Of a DNA stretch of 64,000 nt, positions 46,457 to 58,824 are shown piece by piece. The DNA is from Scylla paramamosain (Eukaryota > Arthropoda > Malacostraca > Decapoda > Portunidae): positions 21,340,266 through 21,404,265 of the forward strand of contig NC_087166.1 in NCBI RefSeq assembly GCF_035594125.1. Direction: 5' to 3'. Below the pieces are notes generated by a model. That model was not told the origin of the DNA. It did not search any database and saw only the letters and a list, made by a program, of their open reading frames with translations. The translations under genes were made by a program, and so were the position numbers. Position 1 is the stretch's first letter. Every line of letters begins with the position of its first letter.

Positions 46457-48187
46457 TTATGCATTACCTTCTAACAGCAATACTAGACTATGTATTGGCC
46501 TCTCTATGATGGTCCTGTTTGCCCTTATGTGTCTTCCCTGGCTGTCGAGATTACAGTCTGAAACCAGGACCTTAACCTTTCTTACTAGGCCATCATGATC
46601 ATGAGATACTTCTGTTACTCTTCCCAGTTTCCACTGGTTCCTTGCTAAATTCTGATCTTTGATGATAACTATGTCATTTACACTGAGATTCCTCTTTGGT
46701 GTTGTCCACTTATTTCTAAGTTGTAGGAATTGCACATACTCCTTTTCCCACCTGGACCAAAACTGGTTGGCCAGGTATTGTGCTCTGCGCCATCTCTTTA
46801 TGCAGTACAGGTCCTTCTTAATGAAAATGCTTGGAGGAGGCAGTACTACCTTTGTTTTCATAGTTAACAAATTACTGGGTGTCAACGGTGTAGGACTTTC
46901 TGGGGAGTTAAAATGGTCCACAGTTAGGGGACGACCATTAACTATGTTTTCTGCTTCAACTAAGAAGGTTCTCAGATCTTGGTCATCTAACTGGGTACTA
47001 TGCTGATCAAGTAACACGGAGAGTACATTTCTCACTGTGCGTATCTGCCTCTCCCAAACACCTCCCATGTGACTGGAATTGGGTACATTCATGTTAAAAA
47101 CAATCCAGTCACACTGATCTTTCATGAGTTCTTGTCTGACTTTATTGTTATTTAATTCTTTCAAGCATTTCTCATACTCTGATTTGGCTCCTACAAAATT
47201 AGTTCCTTGGTCACATCTCAACTGTCTTACAGGCCCTCTTCGTCCTACAAAGCGACGGTATGCACTTAGGAAGGAACTTGTATCCATGTTGTTGGCTGTC
47301 TCTATGTGCACAGCTCTACATGCCATGCAAGTAAAGAGCACTCCATATCTTTTAAGCTCTTTACGCCCCTCTTTGATATAGAAAGGGCCAAAGAAATCTA
47401 CTGCTGAGTATGTAAAAGGAGGTGATGGTTCTAGTCTGACAATAGGCAGGTCTGCCATCTTCTGTCCCTGTGTTGTACTTCTAACTTTATGACAGATAAT
47501 GCACTTTGAAATGTGCCTTGATACTAGGGATGATCCTCCTACTATCCAGTATCCACATGACCTGATTTCATTTAAAGTTATGCCCCTGCCTTGATGATTT
47601 GTCCCTTTGTGATGGTGGCATATTATCAGCTGGGTTATGTGAGATGTTTTGGGGAGGATGACTGGATGTTTGGATTCATCTGTCAGATTAGAAAGCCTCA
47701 ATCTTCCTCCTACTCTCATGATACCATTTTTGTCAATGAAGGGATCTAACTTATAGAGGGAACTGGTCTTGTCTATCACTTTTGTTCCCTTGCCACTGTC
47801 TCCTTTAATTAAAGAATTATGGTTAGCAGATGATTTCAGTACACTTATCTCCGTCTGGAATGCCTTTGCTTGCAGTTGTTTTATAATTACATTTTCAGCT
47901 TCTGACACTTCTGCTACATTTACTGGCTTATATGTGTTTCCCTTTACTTTAGTAGTGCCATCACCTTTTCCTCTGAAGCTGTTCAGAAGCTTGAGGCATA
48001 CAGCAACTGCCCTCTTTGCTTTAAACCAATCAGAAAAATACTCAAGTCTTTCTAGGATATCTGTGGGCTGTTGTGTACCTACAGCATGGCATATAACTTT
48101 CTTCACTTCTGGATCATTCTCATTTATGACCTTGTACTGGGAATGGCTATCCATTTTGCTATGTTGCCAAAGGAATTCTGGGCCATT
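46457..48187 (-). pseudogene. BEL-2 integrase region of pol
   Basis: Open frame of 565 codons, directly continuous with the RT-RNase H frame except for a TGA at 48185-48187. In order: a zinc-binding region (LIICHHHKGTNHQGRGITLN, CIICHKV), then the catalytic core with the D,D-35-E residues in YSAVDFFGPF, LRCDQGTNFVGA and MGGVWERQIRT. Then comes the C-terminal domain typical of BEL elements (VNDIVIIKDQNLARNQWKLG). All three catalytic residues are present. The first Met of the frame is internal, not a real start. Confidence 0.9.
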
Positions 48188-50005
48188 TCACCAGATCTTG
48201 CTATTACACAATTCATCTGCTGTCATGCCTCTAGATGCATGATCTGCTGGGTTATACTGCGTCTCTACAAATTTCCACTGATCTGGTGAAGTGTGATCTC
48301 TTATTGTTTCTACTCTATTTGCAACATATACATGGAATCTCTTTGCTTCATTTGCAATGTAACCAAGGACTACTTTGCTGTCTGTCCAAAATACTTCTTC
48401 CACTTTATTATACTCAAGTTCTCCCTTCAAGAGTTTATGGATTCTAACTGACACCACTGCTGCTGCTAGTTCTAGTCTGGGAATTGTTATGGTTTTTAGA
48501 GGTGTGACACGTGACTTTGCCATTACTAATGCACAATGAATTTGGCCAGTCTTACTAATTAATCTAATATATGAGCACTGGCCATATCCCTCTTGACAGG
48601 CATCTGAAAAGTGATGGAGTTCAACCTTTTCTACTTCCCCAAAGTCATCAGGTTTGTAGCATCTAGGTACCTTTAACTGATCTAGTTTGTGCAGCTCATC
48701 CTTCCATTTTAACCATTTAGGTTTGACATAATCTGGCATCTCATCATCCCAATCAACTGCATTCTTACATAATTCTTGTAAAATTTGCTTTCCAGTCAGT
48801 ATGAGAGGTGACACTAGACCTAATGGATCATATATAGAGCTCACTGTTGACAGAATGCCTCTCCTGGTGAGTGGCTTATCTTTCAGCTTTATTCTAAATT
48901 GAAATGTGTCAGATTCTATGCACCACTCAACTCCCAAAGTTCTTTCTATAGGCAGTGTGTCTTCATTCTTACTAAAATCCAAACTTTTAATTCCATCTGC
49001 TCTCTCATGAGGAGAAATTGCAGCTAATACATCTTTGTTGTTTGACAAGAACTTATGAAGGTTAAAACCTCCCTTGTAACATAATTCTTTGCTCTGCTGA
49101 ATAAGAGTGACAGCTTCATCCATTGTAGCTACTGACTTCAAACCATCATCAACATAAAAGTTGTTTCTTACAAACTTGGCTGCATCAGATCCACACCCGT
49201 AGTCATCTGCAGCTTTCTTAAGTGCAAAGTTAGCTACACTTGGAGATGATGTAGCTCCAAACAGGTGAGCTGTCATCCTGTATTCAGCTATCTCATTATT
49301 AAGGTCACCATTTTCCCACCAAAGGAATCTTAACATGTCTCTGTGTTCTGGGTTGACCTTCACTTGATGGTACATTGCTTCTATATCACATACAAGTGCA
49401 ATGCTTTCTTGCCTAAACCTACACAACACTCCAATAAGGTCTGGGCCTTGTAACAGGTGACTGTTTAGTGATTGGTTCCTGTAGTTTGCACTACAGTCAA
49501 AGACAACTCTCAACTTCTTTGGCTTTCTCAGATGATAGACTCCATGATGTGGAATGTACCAGACCTTACCATCATTCCTAACTAAATCCTTTGTCGGTAC
49601 AACCTCTGCATAACCTTTTGTAATCATGAACACTTTGTAATCACCTTTGTGTTGATTATCCTTCTCAAGTTTAGCTCTTAACTCCTTGAGTCTCTGCTCT
49701 GCTAATAGTTTGTTGTTTGGAAGCTTGACGTTATCATCTTTAAGAGGAAGGGGCAACTCATAATGGCCATCCTTCAGCTGATGTACTCCTTCTTTCATCT
49801 TACTCATAAACCTTTTATATTCATATGATAATGGAGTGTCAGCTGACTTTCTATCACTGAAGTCAAGTTCAAACATATCTCTCACTTGAGAAGGATTAAT
49901 CATCTCTTTGGTTTTAGTAGGAACCACTAAGAAATTAACCCTCTTTTCTTCATTGATTTCTACTTCTTGTGTCACTGTTCTGTAGACTACCACTGTATCC
50001 TCCAA
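48188..50005 (-). pseudogene. BEL-2 reverse transcriptase and RNase H
   Basis: Open frame of 605 codons: [80 protein letters not shown], then YVDD at 49146-49157. The connection domain (YDPLGLVSPLILTGKQILQE) leads to RNase H with HHFSDACQEGYGQCSY, WTDSKVVLGYI and YNPADHASRG. The frame starts in the remnant of the protease-RT linker because the protease is deleted. The catalytic boxes are intact; only the TGA after NSKIW separates it from integrase. Confidence 0.9.
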
Positions 50006-50106
50006 TGGACTTGAATGGGGTGAGATTCTACCTGAGGTTCACTAAATATTTGTCCATCTACTTCATTTGTCATCAATTCATTATCTCTATTGCAAGAAGA
50101 AGGTTC

Positions 50107-51072
50107 CTATGGATCATGGAATGTAACATATTTGTGAGGCATGGCATTGTCACTTTGTTGATTTGCAATTGCTTGTGCTTTCATTTCATTTTGTGACTCT
50201 ATGTATTGTTGAAGATAACTTTGCTTCTCTACACTTTCATCATTACCTGGAAGCATTTTTACTTCTTCAACTAAGCTAAGAGCATTAAGTTCTGCACTAG
50301 CAACTGCTAAATCTCTCTCTTTCTTTTTCTTTGAGAACATTGCTTCTGCCTCTGCTTTTATCTTAGCTAACATAACTTCTGCCTCTGCTAAACTATCATG
50401 ATATTCCATTTCCTTTCTAAGTCTGGCTACCTTTGCTGCTACTTCTTGTTTTCTTTGTGCTGCTGATGAACGTGATGAAGTAGATGAGACTCTAGAATGT
50501 CTAGACCGTTTGCTAGAACAAATTGATCCTCTGTCATTCTTTAACTCCTTTCTTTTACATTCTATACTTTCTAATATTTCATGGTGAACTTGTTGATTGT
50601 GTTCCAGCTCTTCATTTAGCTCCTCTGACCTTTCTGGCTCTAGTTCCACCAGCTTTGTGTATTCCACATAATACTGATGAAATGCCTCTGTTACTTCACT
50701 TGACATGGGCTCTAATTCAAAGGGGTTAATTACAATTTTTAATCCTTTCTTAATTTTGCTGGTAACACTGCTCCATTTACGCTTACAGGACTCTGCTCTT
50801 CCTTTGGTTACACTGACTTGATATTCTCTTCCTTTGTTGGTCGGCACTCGCTCCCTGACACTAACTTCTTCATTACAAGTTTGATCCCTGTCCACTTGCT
50901 CACCCTCACCTTCCCTAAGGCCATCTACGGCATTAATTTCCTCAGTATCAGACATATCTAACAACTTAATTGTGTCAATACTGAGACACTGGAAGAGCAA
51001 TTTAAAATTACCGCTCTTAATATTAGCTAATTGTGGGTAATTTTCACTTAGGCTACTCAATTCAGTGCACAT
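50107..51072 (-). pseudogene. BEL-2 gag N-terminal part
   Basis: Open frame of 321 codons. The likely start is the internal MSDTEEINAVDGLREGEGEQ near 50957. It has an acidic N-terminus, a basic stretch (CKRKWSSVTSKIKKGLKIVI), a Ser-rich segment and a long coiled coil (AAKVARLRKEMEYHDSLAEA...). It ends at a TAG (50104-50106) where BEL-1 has CAG, shortly before the deletion junction. The capsid-like core and the zinc clusters are missing. Confidence 0.88.
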
Positions 51073-51288
51073 ACATACTATTATACTTTCTTGCCTGTGA
51101 CCATGGGTTCTACAAAATGGTGGCGAGGCACAGTGGGTAGAAGGGAGTGGTTGTCGTCAAGGGTAGAGCTGACCCCGGGGCCTCAGAGGTCAACCTTTAG
51201 GCTTATGTCAGCGTCCCCTCGTCCTGTGACTCACTCTTGCTACGGTTTTACATGGAGCCAATTTCTTGCTTGTAGGTCGAGTTCTTAC

Positions 51289-51814
51289 TGTAGCCGCACC
51301 GGCTGGGCATCAATTGGCTCTCAGGTGATCTGTTTTACTGATCACACCCATCATCGTAGTGTCGAGGAAAGGCAGTTCTCCCTGACACGTTTATTGATGA
51401 GGTAGGCATGACCGTAAGAACTGCGAACAAGTTCTCGGTCTCAATTTCTTACAAAATAACATTATACACGGATATTAAACACTTTCAACATATTACAATA
51501 TTCATTAACAATACATGCAATTGACTTGGCACTATGACAATCAGTTTTTACTACAAAATTAAAGGATTTACCTCGGTCACCATCCTGCCCATCTTTGTCT
51601 GAGCGCAACTTGGCCGTGAGTGATGCCCGCAGGCGACTAGCAGGTTAACCCCAAACTACTAACAAGTGAGCATCGGCTTCAGTGCTTAATAGCATTAAAT
51701 ACTGATACTTACACATATTACACGTTTTCATGCAAATAGAAAACTATTGATCATTTCACTTATAAATGCCGAGGAATAATGACGTGTGGTACATACGCTT
51801 TACATACAGTAACA
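51289..51814 (-). repeat. BEL-2 LTR (5' LTR in element sense)
   Basis: 526 bp, TG...CA, followed by TTAAA at 51815-51819. It would carry the promoter for the minus-strand transcript. Confidence 0.95.
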
Positions 51815-51819
51815 TTAAA

Positions 51820-52149
51820 ACTGAAAAGACAATCAAATGTATAAGAACCTGTTACTGTAGCATTAAAAATCATGTTATCTGAATGCAAATATGAGACCAT
51901 CTCTAAGTGGTTGTAAAATGTCTACAGGATACCTTAACCAGCTGCTCACACAACAGCATAAGAGATTCAAACTTTTACTCTCTCCCAACCCTAGATCCTT
52001 CACAGGTAATACTGTAGTGAAATAAGTTCAAGTATTCTGAGTAACAAATTGAAGTAAAGATTGCTATCACTAAAGCATAATATATTTAGAATAATAAGTG
52101 AAGTGGAAAACACTCCTCTCATTACATATAACGTACCAACCATCACCTG
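51820..52149. other. No gene seen
   Basis: AT-rich right flank of BEL-2 without coding signal. Confidence 0.5.
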
Positions 52150-52253
52150 CACAGAGTCCTGTGTCCCCAGGTTCTGACCAGGCATAGTGGTGGCCCGGTC
52201 CACAGAGTCCTGTGTCCCCCCAGGCTCTGACCAGGCATAGTGGTAGTCCTGTC
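52150..52253. repeat. 51-bp tandem duplication
   Basis: CACAGAGTCCTGTGTCCC...GACCAGGCATAGTGG occurs at 52150-52200 and again at 52201-52253. It lies directly beyond the coiled-coil frame on its left. Confidence 0.9.
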
Positions 52254-52314
52254 CTGTGTACCCAGGACATTCAGGCCACCCCCCACACATCAACAACTTG
52301 TGCCAGTGCCAGCT

Positions 52315-52735
52315 GGCACAAGAGAGTGCCATAGTCCTGCTACTTCTTCCCTCAGCTGCTCCACCTTGGTCTCAGCGACTTTTGTGTGCTCCTTAATCTC
52401 AATCTTCACTGCAACCAGTTGCTGTGCTAAGTACTCTCTGAGCAGTTCTCATTGTTCTGTTGTGAACCTCCTCATCTCCTGCATCACTGCTCGCAGTCCT
52501 TCCTGCACCGCATCCATTTTTTCGTTCATTTGCTGCACTTGTGCATCCAGTTTCTCATTTGTTTTCAATGCCTGCTTGTTCATTTGCTGTACCTGTAGTG
52601 CCTGCACATCCAGTAACTTTCTGTTCCTGTGCACTAACACTGTGCTATCACAGCAACCATGTTCTTCAGTTCCTCTCGCCTCCTCCCATGTGAGTGGGGT
52701 TAGATTGTCACCTTGTAAAAAAAAAACCACGAGTT
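52315..52735 (-). pseudogene. Coiled-coil gag-like fragment of an LTR element
   Basis: Minus-strand frame: GDNLTPLTWEEARGTEEHGC, then a long heptad-type stretch LQVQQMNKQALKTNEKLDAQ, VQQMNEKMDAVQEGLRAVMQ, a TGA at about 52449-52451, and in the same frame ELLREYLAQQLVAVKIEIKE and VAETKVEQLREEVAGLWH to about 52315. Such coiled coils precede the capsid in many crustacean Gypsy gag proteins. No capsid, protease or LTR was found next to it, so the assignment is inference. Confidence 0.5.
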
Positions 52736-53063
52736 TAACATTTTAACAGTTTATCTAGAAAAAGAGTTACAGTATTGGTGGGGGGAGGAAGAGGTGGGAT
52801 AGTGGAAGATTGGGGATAAATGTTGGTGAAAAAATAGAAAGACAGTAGAAGATTGAAAGTTTCCAGGCAGTCTGGGTTGCTGTTTTTAAGGTTGGAAGTA
52901 TACAATTTTGTGTCTTAATTCTAACAGGAGGCATAAACATTTTGATTAGTACATAACATGTGTTTAGGAGCATTATGATTACATTTGAGAAATTTACATA
53001 GGTAAAGGGAATAAATAGGTGTTTATTAAATAGAAAGTTGCATAAGGAGAATATAGTGTTAAT

Positions 53064-53168
<105 letters not shown>

Positions 53169-53483
53169 ACAAAGCATGAATTATCATGTATTTCTGTCCT
53201 TTTCTGTGCCCTTTTCCACTTATTTTCTATATTCAGTGTTTTTTTCTTTTCACATATATCTTGGTTCTGGGTCTGGTCTCAGTCTTAAGGTATGGAGGCT
53301 TGGGGGGAACCAATTGTGCTGCGTGGTGGGTGCTGCCTCATCCAGGGTTATCAATTTCTGATATTGGTCCCATTCTTCAGCCTCCATCCTTTCCCATATC
53401 TTTTTGGCCATGTCATGTAGGCAGATATTACTTGGTGGGACTCCAGCCTGCTTGTGGAGGTGCTCCAACAAGAGGAAATTGTT

Positions 53484-54744
53484 CTACTTCACCTTTAGGG
53501 CAAACAGAAGAGCAGCATTCTGCACTTTTTGGAGGCGACTCACAGCCCTCTTGCTCATGGCGTGTGTTGGTACCAGAGGGTACACCAAGACAGGGATCAC
53601 CATGGCTTTGACCAGGTGCCGGAGCTTGCTGCTATCCAGGTCTTGGAGCCGGAACAGCTGCAGCAGGACCCGATGACCTATGAGGACTCTCTGGGTGATG
53701 TGGGAGGTGTATCCTCTCCCTGATACACCGAGTCCAAGCAGGCTGCCCCTATGTGAGTACTCTGCCTGGTTGTCATCTATCCGGAGGGGGACAGGGTTTT
53801 GAGTGGCCATAGGGATAGTGCAGAACTTTGCCATGTTGGTGGTGATCCACCACGTTGCCTTGTAGTCATTGATCCTGGTGACCTCTCTCTCCGTCCTAGC
53901 TGTGAGCATGCGGCTGGACCGTCCTTGATGGAAGATCACCTGGGACACGTTGTCTGCATACTGGATGTTTATTCCATCTTCTGAACCTGGGCAATCTTGG
54001 GTGAACACGGCATACAGGGTTGGGGACAGGACACTTCCCTGTGGCACTCTTGTGTGCAGGGAAAATAGGGGGCCAAGGTGGTTCCCCACCCTGACCTGGC
54101 CGTCCAGTCATCAAGGAAGTCGCAGAGCAGGTGCTCGACAGGGTCTGGGAGTCCAAGGTGTAGAATCTTGTACTTTAGTCCTGGGTGCCACACCCTGTCA
54201 AATCCCTTGCTCATGTCCCTGAGCATCAGGTTGCATCTGTAACTGAATGTGTGGTGGATGGCCAGAGTCTCTGTAGCCATCGCAATGACGTGAGTGGTGC
54301 CCCTTCCCCTCCTGAAGCTGTACTGTCCTGCATTGAGCATGTCCTCCATTTCCAGGTGGTCCTGAGCCACCTCTTGATGATCCTCTCTAACATCTTTCCC
54401 AGAACCTCAGGCAGAGCCTATAATTGCCAGGCAGGGAGAGGGGGCTTTCCTGGTTTTGGGATGAGCCTCATCTCAGCTTCTTTGAGGCCATCTGGGAAAT
54501 ATCCAGCTGAGAGGATGGTGTTAAATGTGTCTAGCAGGCACCACAGTGCCCCTGCTGGGAGGTGGGAAAAGACTTGTTTGCCAATGTTGCTGCTCCTGGG
54601 TGCTGTTGCCTTTGCTGTCTTAATGTCCATCCTCAGCTCCTCCCCCGATATGTGGTAGTCGAGATGGGAGGTTGCCCTCAACCACGCAGGATCCGCTGTC
54701 CCATGTGATGTCCTGTGAATGAGTTCAGTCATAAAACGTTGCAC
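53484..54744 (-). pseudogene. Family D reverse transcriptase (YADN)
   Basis: Blocks in order: ISGEELRMDIKTAKATAPRS and EMRLIPKPGKPPLPAWQL (54744-54418), then EMEDMLNAGQYSFRRGRGTT and LMLRDMSKGFDRVWHPGLKY (54370-53969), then RVPQGSVLSPTLYAVFTQDC and the catalytic box YADN at 53949-53960 (YADD expected). LFRLQDLDSSKLRHLVKAMV and LQKVQNAALLFALKVK end the frame. Three frames are needed to follow the protein, and the catalytic Asp-to-Asn change makes it inactive. Confidence 0.85.
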
Positions 54745-55527
54745 AATGTCTGGTCTGTCATTGTCATCATCCTCATCTGGTCAAAAAACTTCCTTGCAGA
54801 GGGACATGAAAAGTTTTTCCTTGTCTCTATCAGTGAAGTTCTTATTTCCATTGTGGTCTATCAGATACATCGCCTGTTCTATCCTATGGCCAGACAGGCT
54901 TTTTACTTCTCTCCAAAATTGTTGGGGGTCCAAATACTTGGCAGCTAGGCTATCAAGAGTTCTACCTGTGTTCTTGTGCCTCTTTTTGTCTAAGGTCAAC
55001 TAACGTCTGTCTAAGTCTCATGTATCGTCTATAATCATTTAAAGTCCATCCCATTTGAGTCACTCTGTCACATAATGCCTGAAATTGAATTTTAGTTATC
55101 TGGGTCTGTCTGGATGGACTTGGAAGGGGTATCCGTCTGTGTCTGGTTTTAGGAATATGTCTGCCTGCCACTGTCTTCACTGTCTTGGTACACATTTCTA
55201 GCATCTTGTCAGTGTCCTCTAGGGTCCCGTGTGTCAAGTCAGGGACGTCTGTCATCTGCAAGTCCTGGTCTGTCTCAAAGGCATCATCCCAGCCAGTTCT
55301 GTGGAAGGAGTATTTTTTAGTTATGGGAAAAAGGATAGGGGAGGTGGAGATGTCTAAAATTATGGGGATGTGGTTGTTCATCGTGAGTTGTCCCGGTGAG
55401 ATATTATAGTTAAGAAAGTTGTATCTATTAGTTAATATAATGTCTGGGGTGATTCTAGAGTGGGATCCATAGAATGTCAGGAAGTCTGGTCCTATTCATC
55501 TGGCTGTCTGATGTAGATAGTCTACTA

Positions 55528-55882
<355 letters not shown>

Positions 55883-56646
55883 TCTACTAGGTCGCGTCCC
55901 ACTTGATTGGTTGAAGTTGTTCCTAATGTCATTTGTTGTGCATTTAAGTCTCCCACCAGAAAGACTAGCGTTTGTCTTATTAATAATTTGAGAAAGTCTG
56001 GATGTGAAAGATATGGTCATCTTGGTGGTAAGTAAGATGTAGCTATTGTCACTGGTCTGTCTGCCATGTCTAACTCTGCTGCCAAGGTCTCTGATATAAA
56101 GTCATCCTCAACCTTGTGGGTTAATGTCTGACTCACAGCAATGGCTACTCCATCCATGGGTTCATCTGCTTGGTTACTCTGGTGAACAGAGTATCCTGGT
56201 ATTTTTAGTTGTATCATGTCTTGTAATCTGTGGCTAGTTATCAATATGATGTCTGGGTCAAAGTGTCTGTAGGTGTTAGTCAAGTTGTACTTATGGGTGC
56301 TGTTCTATGTCAAGACATTGTGCAGTATTACCCTTAGTTGTGTCATTATGTCTGTCTAGGATGTGTTTTCCTACCTCAACTGTCTCTGCCCTGCTTCCTC
56401 AGTAGTGGTCCAGTGGTGAACATGGTGAGGTCATCCTCAGGCATGGAGCACAGCATCTCTTCCAGGTTCTGCTTTTATTTCCTCAGCCAGTGGAGAACTG
56501 GAGCAGTGTTAGCTCGGGTTCTGTTGTGGCCAATCTTGTATCTTTCCTCATTGAGTCCCTTCCTAAGCACCTGGTAGGTCATCTCCTCAGGCCAGGCCAG
56601 GTGTCAGAGGCACTCTTGAAGATGCTGGATACCCAGTGGGCAAATG

Positions 56647-56790
56647 TCACGTAATTCACGTGGAATACACGTGGATCCTGCACGTGGATTACTCATGGAT
56701 ATTTGATGGAAAATGCAAAATCGAATTCACGTGAAAATGAACACGTGGAATACACGTGTACAAATTCACGTGTAATACATGGTAATATCT
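56647..56790. repeat. CACGTG-rich array
   Basis: Seven perfect CACGTG words within 116 bp (56657, 56668, 56681, 56728, 56742, 56753, 56767 as first bases) plus several one-off variants. Most sit in AATTCACGTG or ATACACGTG contexts. It starts right after ACCCAGTGGGCAAATGTCAC, which could be an element end. CACGTG is the E-box core for bHLH factors, but no promoter is evident. Confidence 0.85.
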
Positions 56791-56850
56791 GGTGGAATAA
56801 TCCATGTGTTTATTTATCCGTGAATTATCTGAGCTTTTGTAGTTGATTCC

Positions 56851-57050
56851 AACAAGTTTGAAGGCTGCATTATCGTGCTCTGGTAATCTGCATGTCATCA
56901 GTGCATCCAGTCTCTCAGTATATGTTTCTGTATCATTTACGTAAGCTATAGTCGAATAGGCTATTATAAACAGAAACATATCCTTTACGAGACCGCACAT
57001 TGTTGACAGGCAGGCTGGTAGAGCACGATAATGCAGCCTTCACACTTGTT
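56851..57050. repeat. 31-bp inverted repeat with 138-bp spacer
   Basis: AACAAGTTTGAAGGCTGCAT... (56851-56881) and its complement (57020-57050) match with one difference. Weaker similarity continues on both sides. Together with the CACGTG array on the left it may be one non-autonomous element. Confidence 0.85.
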
Positions 57051-57051
57051 G

Positions 57052-58154
57052 AATGCAACCATAGTACTGTGCAATTTCAGAATACAAGGTAGGCATGTAA
57101 AAAATACAAGTAATACAGAAAGTGTGTATATACTCGTATATATTCTTCAGTCTTACACTTTTTCATAAATTTAATAATCTTCATCCTTGTAAAAATATCA
57201 AAACCAAAATAATTTCCATATTTTATGAAAAAAAAAAAAGTTAGTGCTTGCATTTTTACATATAAAGACTTTCAAGATATCTGACTTGAATGAAGAATAA
57301 CTGCAATATATAAATGGATGATCCCAGTAATACAAAAAATTAAAACTTTGTTTAGCCACAATCCATCCATAGCCTGACACCTGCTCCTATGCATTACCTC
57401 CCCATGCCATGGTCCAGAACAGCAGAAACCACCTTTGAACTGTGAGGGTGACCATCCGCCATCCCGGGCCACGACTCAATAAATGGGTTCCCATGGCACT
57501 TGTGCCTAGCATTATCCCTGGGCATGTGCCACAAGTGGGACTATAAAAGGTAGAGAAGAATGGGCAGATCCCCAGCCTAGTGTCACCCTAAACAGTAGAG
57601 GTATATAGAACAAGAGAAAGACAGAAATGGCTATGGGAAGTAAAGGACACCAACCCTCACTCTGACAAAGAGTCAGCCCACCACTCGGAAAAGTAAGAGA
57701 ACGTAAAAGAAAATGGACAGAAAGCAAAGGGAAATGAGAAGGGAAAATATGTCAAGCGGTAAAAAGACCTGCTATGGGCTAGTAAAAGAGATCCCCACCC
57801 AGGGCCAGAATCAGTCGCCTCTTACGGCACACAGCCGACATGGAGAGGGCTACATTCTAGTATCTATGTAGCCCCAGGGGGAATATATGCAAAGAATACC
57901 AGGCCTGCCACAAGTACACAATATGCTTAAAACAATACAGACCACAGTTGTCAATGAAATTAAGCATTTTGTGAATTGATACTTGTGTAGCTCCATACTT
58001 TTTCATTTACGTAAAAATACATGGGAACCTAAGTGGTAGGCAAAAGCAAAATTATAAATTAAAATGTTATATCTATTACTAAATTACAAAATAAATTACT
58101 GTTAATGAAAGTGAACGTCATCCAATAACAGCAAGATAATAGTAAAACACCAAC
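57052..58154. other. No gene seen
   Basis: AT-rich sequence followed by a GC-richer block (57390-57885) with no long frame. That block has the look of a dispersed repeat (for example GGCACTTGTGCC palindrome and the CGCCTCTTACGGCACACAGC stretch), but I have no second copy in the window to prove it. Confidence 0.5.
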
Positions 58155-58351
58155 CAGAAGTGATCTTCACTTTTTTCAACATAAACTTTCTCCATGATGC
58201 AGGGTCTGGTTCTTGCTGATTATGAAGGGCATTCTCAGCATTAACTCCTTGTGGCCAAAACAAGGTTTGGTTCTCTTCTAATACCCAGCTGGATGGCACC
58301 ACACCCTCTTCTTCTTTCTTACCCTCCAACCAAACTGCTCGTTTCCACATT
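58155..58351 (-). CDS. Candidate exon of an EnSpm-associated partner protein
   Basis: On the minus strand an acceptor-like TTTTATATTTAG precedes ATGTGGAAACGAGCAGTTTG. The frame reads AVWLEGKKEEEGVVPSSWVL, LFWPQGVNAENALHNQQEPD and SWRKFMLKKVKITSG, then a donor-like G|GTTGGT. The order (VVPSSWV, then W P, then P.SW) is that of a small N-terminal domain which in many animals occurs in DUF4806-containing proteins often found with transposases like the one at 58825. It is downstream of that gene on the same strand. Exon borders are inferred. No further exons were found. Confidence 0.5.
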
Positions 58352-58824
58352 CTAAATATAAAATATAATTAATCAATGGGCTATGTTCATGCTTTGCATA
58401 TTTTGTTTCATTAATAACATCAGCAGTAAGATATTCAAGTACGAATAATACAATATTTAAAAGCTAGGCATGTTGGCAGTTTTACCTCTTCAGATAGGTA
58501 TATGACAAGAATAAAAACCTAATTTCTATATTTTAAATGTAGTATAGAAACAATTACCCATGTCTCAACCTGACAAAATCCTCTTCATAAGCCGAAGAGC
58601 AGCACTCCGGGCTGTACTGGCACACAAGGCACAAGGGAGACGAAGAGGAGAGTGAAGATGCAGATGAACAGTTTTGAGATAAAGAACAATGGCCATAAGA
58701 GAGATACATAACAAATACAACTTGTGTATGAAGACTAAAATCCTGCAGATCTGAAACGTTTTGCTTAACTTCTCTTTAGTAAACACATATCAGTCATGAG
58801 AATACACCATGTACAACTGCCCAC
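58352..58824. other. Spacer between partner exon and transposase gene
   Basis: No supportable gene. It would contain the 3' UTR of the minus-strand transposase gene. A plus-strand frame with ILFISRRAALRAVLAHKAQG is short and unsupported. Confidence 0.4.

Larger units (their letters stand above)
45808..51814 (-). mobile_element. BEL-2: BEL/Pao LTR retrotransposon with gag-protease deletion
   Basis: Two 526-bp LTRs (45808-46333 and 51289-51814) are flanked by a perfect 5-bp duplication TTAAA (45803-45807 and 51815-51819), the size usual for this superfamily. The two LTRs differ at about eight positions by eye, so the insertion is comparatively young. The interior on the minus strand is gag N-terminus (51072-50107), a junction near 50030, then RT, RNase H and integrase (50005-46457). 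About 1.77 kb present in BEL-1 (38040-39810) is missing at the junction. Confidence 0.93.
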
